44,935 bases of DNA. Source: a bacterium. GTDB lineage: Bacteria; JACRDZ01; JAQUKH01. Positions 41,709 through 44,935 of the stretch are shown here, piece after piece (within the stretch, counting starts at the first letter, position 1; every line of letters begins with the position of its first letter). Under the pieces are notes generated by a model that saw only the letters and a list, made by a program, of their open reading frames with translations, did not search any database and was not told the origin of the DNA. The position numbers and the translations under genes were made by a program. The stretch lies in NCBI GenBank assembly GCA_028719205.1, contig JAQUKH010000023.1:1-44935 (forward strand). The letters run 5' to 3'.

Positions 41709-42692
41709 ATGGCAAAACCCAAAATAATCCAATGTTTGCTTTGTCCTAAAGAGTGTAAGCTTTATGATGGGCAAAGAGGTGATTGCAGGGTGCGCATACA
41801 TCTGGACGGAAAGCTGCAGACCCTCGTATATGGCCGTCCATGCGCTGTCCATATTGATCCGGTTGAGAAAAAACCGGTTTATCATCTGTTGCCTGGAAGC
41901 CAGGCATTTTCCATTGCTACGGCCGGATGTAATTTGCATTGCAAGTTTTGCCAGAATTGGGAAATCTCGCAAAAGAACCCGGAGGAAACCGTTAATTATT
42001 TTATGCCCCCTAAAGATGTTGTTAACAATGCGTTGACAAGCGGTTCAAAGTCAATTGCCTATACCTATTCAGACCCGAATATTTATTATGAATATGTTTT
42101 GGATACGGCAAAACTGGCAAAAAAGGCAGGATTGAAAAATATAGTTATTTCAGCGGGATATATTAATCCTGAGCCGCTAAAAGAACTTTCAGAATTTCTT
42201 GATGTTTATAAGGTTGACCTAAAGGCCTTTAATAATAAGTTTTATCAGGAAATATGTTCCGCCACGCTGCAGCCGGTCCTTGAAACTTTGAAAAATTTAA
42301 AAAAATTGGAGGTATGGACCGAGATCGTTAATTTGATTATCCCTACCTTAAATGATGATTTTACTGAAATACGGAAGATGTGCAAATGGATAAAAAGCGA
42401 ATTGGGAAATGATGTTCCGATCCATTTCTTACAATTTTACCCTCAGTATAAATTAAATAATCTTCCGCCTACACCGCTTGAAACTTTAACTGGGGCCAGA
42501 AAAATTGCCATAGAAGAAGGATTGAATTATGTTTATTTGGGAAACATCCCGCAGGGTGAGGGTAATAATACCTATTGCCCAAACTGCAAAAATCTTTTGA
42601 TCGAGCGGATAGGATATTTTGTGAAGGAAATGAGGATCAATAACGGGTTATGTAATTTTTGCAAATTTAAAATTGCCGGAATCTGGGGGTAA
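41709..42692 (+). CDS. amrS: AmrS-like radical SAM enzyme (AmmeMemoRadiSam type)
   Basis: 327 residues. The N-terminus has the Cys set IQCLLCPKECKLYDGQRGDC (C9, C12, C16, C26); then VHIDPVEKKPVYHLLPGS, the SAM-cluster motif C74-x3-C78-x2-C81 (CNLHCKFC), VDLKAF and a late CPNC...LCNFC group. These are marks of the AmmeMemoRadiSam-system radical SAM enzyme and PflA-like activases. Function of the family is unsettled; it is often found with Memo and AMMECR1 genes, neither present here. AAGGA at 41694-41698 can serve the ATG. Only a TAG separates it from the leader ORF in the same frame. Confidence 0.85.
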   Translation: MAKPKIIQCLLCPKECKLYDGQRGDCRVRIHLDGKLQTLVYGRPCAVHIDPVEKKPVYHLLPGSQAFSIATAGCNLHCKFCQNWEISQKNPEETVNYFMPPKDVVNNALTSGSKSIAYTYSDPNIYYEYVLDTAKLAKKAGLKNIVISAGYINPEPLKELSEFLDVYKVDLKAFNNKFYQEICSATLQPVLETLKNLKKLEVWTEIVNLIIPTLNDDFTEIRKMCKWIKSELGNDVPIHFLQFYPQYKLNNLPPTPLETLTGARKIAIEEGLNYVYLGNIPQGEGNNTYCPNCKNLLIERIGYFVKEMRINNGLCNFCKFKIAGIWG

Positions 42693-42693
42693 A

Positions 42694-42834
42694 ATGACGC
42701 GTAAAGAATTTCTTAAAAGATCGGTTTTATTTATTACAGGATTATTTTTTATCGGAAAAACAAAATTATTTGTCAAAATTTTAGGTTCATCAAAAAAGGA
42801 TTTAAAAGAAGCAAGATTTTATAAAATATTATAA
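42694..42834 (+). CDS. 46-residue Tat-like leader ORF, orphan
   Basis: MTRKEFLKRSV at the start resembles a twin-arginine signal (Arg-Lys variant) followed by a hydrophobic stretch (residues 11-21). The end is KEARFYKIL, matching the EAKYYKEL end of the 41502 ORF. GGGGG lies four bases before the ATG. After its TAA an overlapping ATGGCA follows, as after the first leader, but that frame closes after 11 codons inside a GC-rich repeat. It looks like the leader of a second AmrS-like enzyme whose main part has been lost, or a second peptide working with the first enzyme. Confidence 0.55.
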   Translation: MTRKEFLKRSVLFITGLFFIGKTKLFVKILGSSKKDLKEARFYKIL

Positions 42835-42837
42835 TGG

Positions 42838-42877
42838 CAGGGGGGGTCCCGCCTGCGGCAGGCAGGTAAACCCGCCC
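42838..42877. repeat. GC-rich palindromic repeat between converging genes
   Basis: Core hairpin gcctg (42851-42855) and caggc (42859-42863) inside a longer imperfect palindrome with a G-run on the left and acccgccc on the right. It occupies nearly the whole gap between the mini-ORF and the converging HEAT gene, and might act as a two-way terminator. The core resembles the element at 25990-26014. Confidence 0.5.
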
Positions 42878-42878
42878 T

Positions 42879-43706
42879 TTAATATTGCGGCGCTACTTTT
42901 CTCTTTTTTTCTTCGTCCAGCTTATTATATTCAGTTTTTTCCTGGTTGATCAGCCGTTCCAGTTCTTTAATACGTTCAAGTTTTTGCTTTCTTTTATCAT
43001 CCGTATCTTCCTCTTTTTCTGAAAAGATGGATTCATTTATGCTGTTAATTGAGTTCGAGGCTTCTTTTTTAACTGTTTCATCAAAATCATATTTCATTAC
43101 ATACATCAGATAGGGAATGATTTTCTTGTCTTTTGTTGTTCCCAGAACACGTATTACTTCTTTTCTTACCATTGGAGAAGAATCTATTTTAGAAGCGTCA
43201 ATAAGAGGATTTATGATCTTCTGGCCGCCAATAGCCTCCAATGCCTTCACAGCCTGAAACCTTATTTCAGGTTTTATGCTGGATTTTAATATAGAGATCG
43301 CGATATCTAAACCGCGGTTATCGGTAAGCTTACCTAAGGCTTCAGCCGCGCAAACTCTTATCAAAGGGGCTTCATCTTCCAGTAAAGGTATAAGATACTC
43401 TAATGATTGTCTTTCTTTTAAGTTCCCTAACGCGGAAATTACCTCGCATTTTATTCCTAAATCGTCTGATTTTATAAGCCGGATCAACGGATTTACCGCC
43501 CGCCTGTCCTGAGATACGCCCAATTTTTTTATGATCTGCTTTTTTTCGAGTTTATCTTTAGTGTTCAATCGTTCAATTAAATTACTGATCTCATCTTGGG
43601 TTTCGGTATTGTATAGAGAACTATTTTCAGCGAAGGAGAAAAATGGAACTATAAAGATAAAATTTATTAAAACCAGCAGTAATAATTTTAGTCTTATAAT
43701 TTTCAT
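42879..43706 (-). CDS. Exported HEAT-repeat protein
   Basis: 275 residues: signal peptide (about 1-26, ending FSFAEN), then about five HEAT repeats (residues 60-210: DRRAVNPLIRLIKSD, CEVISALGNLKE, VCAAEALGKLTD, FQAVKALEAIGG, KEVIRVLGTTKD). The end is a charged coiled coil (about 225-270) rich in Glu and Lys. A periplasmic protein-binding scaffold is likely. It is 17 bases downstream of the DUF3098-like gene and shares its promoter. Confidence 0.75.
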   Translation of the reverse strand: MKIIRLKLLLLVLINFIFIVPFFSFAENSSLYNTETQDEISNLIERLNTKDKLEKKQIIKKLGVSQDRRAVNPLIRLIKSDDLGIKCEVISALGNLKERQSLEYLIPLLEDEAPLIRVCAAEALGKLTDNRGLDIAISILKSSIKPEIRFQAVKALEAIGGQKIINPLIDASKIDSSPMVRKEVIRVLGTTKDKKIIPYLMYVMKYDFDETVKKEASNSINSINESIFSEKEEDTDDKRKQKLERIKELERLINQEKTEYNKLDEEKKRKVAPQY

Positions 43707-43723
43707 AATTTCCCTGCCTATAT

Positions 43724-43960
43724 TTAATTTTTGGAAGGAGGAAAATCTATTATTAAGGAAAGCGCGACTACAATATAGCCTATAATGATTGAAAAAGGGG
43801 AAAGATAAGATGCCCAGTTATCCCCGCCTTTATTAGTCAATGTCAAAAGGAGGTATCCGATAATGGCAATGAATATGCCGGCAACAAACATAGTAACGTT
43901 TCCTTTGTAATTTTTAGATGTATCATTTGTTATTTTTTTATCTGTATTTTCTTTTGCCAT
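43724..43960 (-). CDS. DUF3098-like small membrane protein
   Basis: 78 residues with a polar N-terminus and two membrane segments (about 22-42 and 53-71). NYKGNVTMFVAGIFIAIIGY and the late proline-rich end resemble the DUF3098 proteins of Bacteroidota, which are of unknown function. First gene after the promoter at 43986-44014. Confidence 0.6.
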   Translation of the reverse strand: MAKENTDKKITNDTSKNYKGNVTMFVAGIFIAIIGYLLLTLTNKGGDNWASYLSPFSIIIGYIVVALSLIIDFPPSKN

Positions 43961-43985
43961 AATAACCCCGTGTTTTTAATGGATA

Positions 43986-44014
43986 AGGATACATTTTTTT
44001 ATCGAATTTGTCAA
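43986..44014 (-). promoter_or_regulatory. Promoter of the DUF3098/HEAT genes
   Basis: On the - strand: consensus TTGACA (44014-44009), 17 bases, TATCCT (43991-43986). The -35 box overlaps the stop codon of the upstream gene (44011-44013). Expected start near 43979, about 19 bases before the ATG at 43960. Confidence 0.6.
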
Positions 44015-44935
44015 GTTTTTCTTTTAAACTTTTTTGCGGCCGGGAAAAGAATATTATTCAAAATAAGGCGGTATCCCGGCGAATTTTTATGCAGATCAAG
44101 ATTTGTCGGCGGGTCGCCTACTTTATGGCTGTAATCTTCAGGATCATGCCCGCCATAAAAAGTGACGCTCCCGTCCCTGTAATTTGTATGAATATATTTT
44201 GCGCGGTTTCCGCTTACCACGCGGCCCATGATGATCGCGGAGTCTTTTATTACAGCCATGTTAAATGAGGTTGTTTGTCCGAAAAAACCCTTGATCTTGG
44301 TGGTATGGTTTTGCGTGAGCATTGAGGGGACAGGATCGAATTTGGCTGAAAATTCAAAAAGTGTAAAATCTTCAAGCCCGGAATTCTCGGGTATCTCATA
44401 ATTACTTACATCAATATTGGAAAATTCATAGATCATCGGATTAGTATCTATTTTAAAATTTGTAAAGAAAAAAGTCTGGCTAAAATCAAGTTTTTCCTGC
44501 GCGTTAGGGTCGACCGGAGTGCCGTCTATTTCCGGCGGCACAATGTCTATTCCCGTCGCGGCTAAACTGATATCAATACTGTCGCACGCGGCGCACATAG
44601 CGAAAAGAAATCCGCCTTGCGCGACATAGGCCCTGATCGCCCGGGCTACGGCATTTTTATGCTCCGGGACTGTGGAAAAACCGGCTTCTTTCGCGGCCGC
44701 GGTATAATTAAAAACCTGTTGTTTATACCACGGTGCGTTACAAAAAGAGGAATAAAATTTTCCGTATTGTCCGGTAAAATCTTCATGATGAAGATGCAGC
44801 CAGTCGTATTTGATTAATTTCCCGGACAGTACATCTTTGTCCCAAACTTTATCATAAGGGATCTGGGCATAGGTTAAAGCTAATGTAACCGCGTCGTCCC
44901 ATGGCAATTTTTCCGGCGGGGTATAGACCGCGATC
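44011..44935 (-). CDS. Conserved secreted-type protein, N-terminus outside window (partial)
   Basis: The frame is open through the right edge (IAVYTPPEKLPWDD at the edge), so at least 307 C-terminal residues are seen. Segments such as YDWLHLHHEDFTGQYGKF, GGFLFAMCAACDS, VDPNAQEKLDFS, VTFYGGHDPEDY and PGYRLILNNILFPA recall a family known from Bacteroidota, often labelled asparagine synthetase B in databases without basis. The AYVAQGGFLFAMCAACD region looks like a glutamine-amidotransferase-like (ThuA/GATase1-type) fold. Function unknown. An internal TTG at 44907 is not needed as start. Confidence 0.65.
   Translation of the reverse strand, partial: IAVYTPPEKLPWDDAVTLALTYAQIPYDKVWDKDVLSGKLIKYDWLHLHHEDFTGQYGKFYSSFCNAPWYKQQVFNYTAAAKEAGFSTVPEHKNAVARAIRAYVAQGGFLFAMCAACDSIDISLAATGIDIVPPEIDGTPVDPNAQEKLDFSQTFFFTNFKIDTNPMIYEFSNIDVSNYEIPENSGLEDFTLFEFSAKFDPVPSMLTQNHTTKIKGFFGQTTSFNMAVIKDSAIIMGRVVSGNRAKYIHTNYRDGSVTFYGGHDPEDYSHKVGDPPTNLDLHKNSPGYRLILNNILFPAAKKFKRKT

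Noticed and set aside
44011-44907. Asparagine synthetase B label for the last gene
   Set aside because: No N-terminal glutaminase Cys, no PP-loop SGGxDS and no ATP-binding domain are visible.
1-44935. CRISPR arrays, tRNA/rRNA genes, prophage or IS elements
   Set aside because: Gaps between genes are nearly all under 150 bases and none contains regularly spaced repeats, a cloverleaf or a transposase/integrase frame.

Overview
The window is AT-rich, densely coded DNA (43 called genes, very few gaps) from a bacterium with a cell envelope. Signal-peptide and lipoprotein-like proteins, membrane glycosyltransferases, a twin-arginine-like leader and a ResB protein all point to a diderm, probably anaerobic organism. 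The mix of many radical SAM enzymes, carboxypeptidase-regulatory-like envelope proteins, DUF3098-like and Bacteroidota-like secreted genes, and GC-rich palindromic repeats embedded in genes suggests an uncultured lineage of the Omnitrophota/Elusimicrobiota/Firestonebacteria kind. I cannot fix the phylum from sequence alone. I see no tRNA, rRNA, CRISPR array, prophage or transposase gene.

Left part (1-7563, + strand): the tail of a TPR protein, then, from a promoter that places the start site at the ATG itself, a run of resB, an envelope carboxypeptidase-regulatory-like protein, moaA, moaC, a MOSC protein, a degenerate AAA protein and a large membrane protein with a spermidine-synthase-like domain. 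Next (7498-11302, - strand) comes an operon of two GT39-like membrane glycosyltransferases flanking a three-domain regulatory-like lipoprotein. A short + strand pair follows (11427-13698: DegT/DnrJ aminotransferase and radical SAM/SPASM enzyme).

The 13645-20273 (-) operon combines a cobalamin-binding-type radical SAM enzyme, a PaaK/CapK-like adenylating enzyme, a PP-loop ATPase, a small membrane protein, a SufS-like cysteine desulfurase and a third GT39-like protein. This set looks like sulfur transfer onto an activated carboxylate, but no such pathway is proven. An exported methyltransferase (20392-21462) is followed on the - strand by purM, a PQQ-type beta-propeller, GT2, radical SAM and B12-radical SAM genes (27224 to 21455). 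A + strand pair at 27354-29857 encodes another regulatory-like lipoprotein and a beta-helix protein.

The right part is built from repeated modules of a GT2 enzyme plus radical SAM proteins. The - strand operon 36685-29870 carries GT2, B12-rSAM, SPASM-rSAM, DPM-like GT2, FAD amine-oxidase-like and GT39-like genes. The + strand operon 36827-42834 carries GT2, two B12-rSAMs, DPM-like GT2, a membrane leader ORF, an AmrS-like radical SAM enzyme and a Tat-like mini-ORF. In total there are ten radical SAM enzymes, five of them of the B12-binding type, and nine glycosyltransferases in 45 kb. The likely theme is an envelope glycan, glycolipid or modified lipid. The window ends with a HEAT-repeat protein, a DUF3098-like protein and a truncated secreted protein.

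The most notable observations are these: the AmrS-like enzyme whose N-terminal leader is cut off by one in-frame TAG and followed by a second orphan leader; the threefold GT2/radical SAM module; the PP-loop/desulfurase/ligase operon; several promoters that predict leaderless or nearly leaderless mRNAs; and short palindromic repeats that have become part of at least five proteins.
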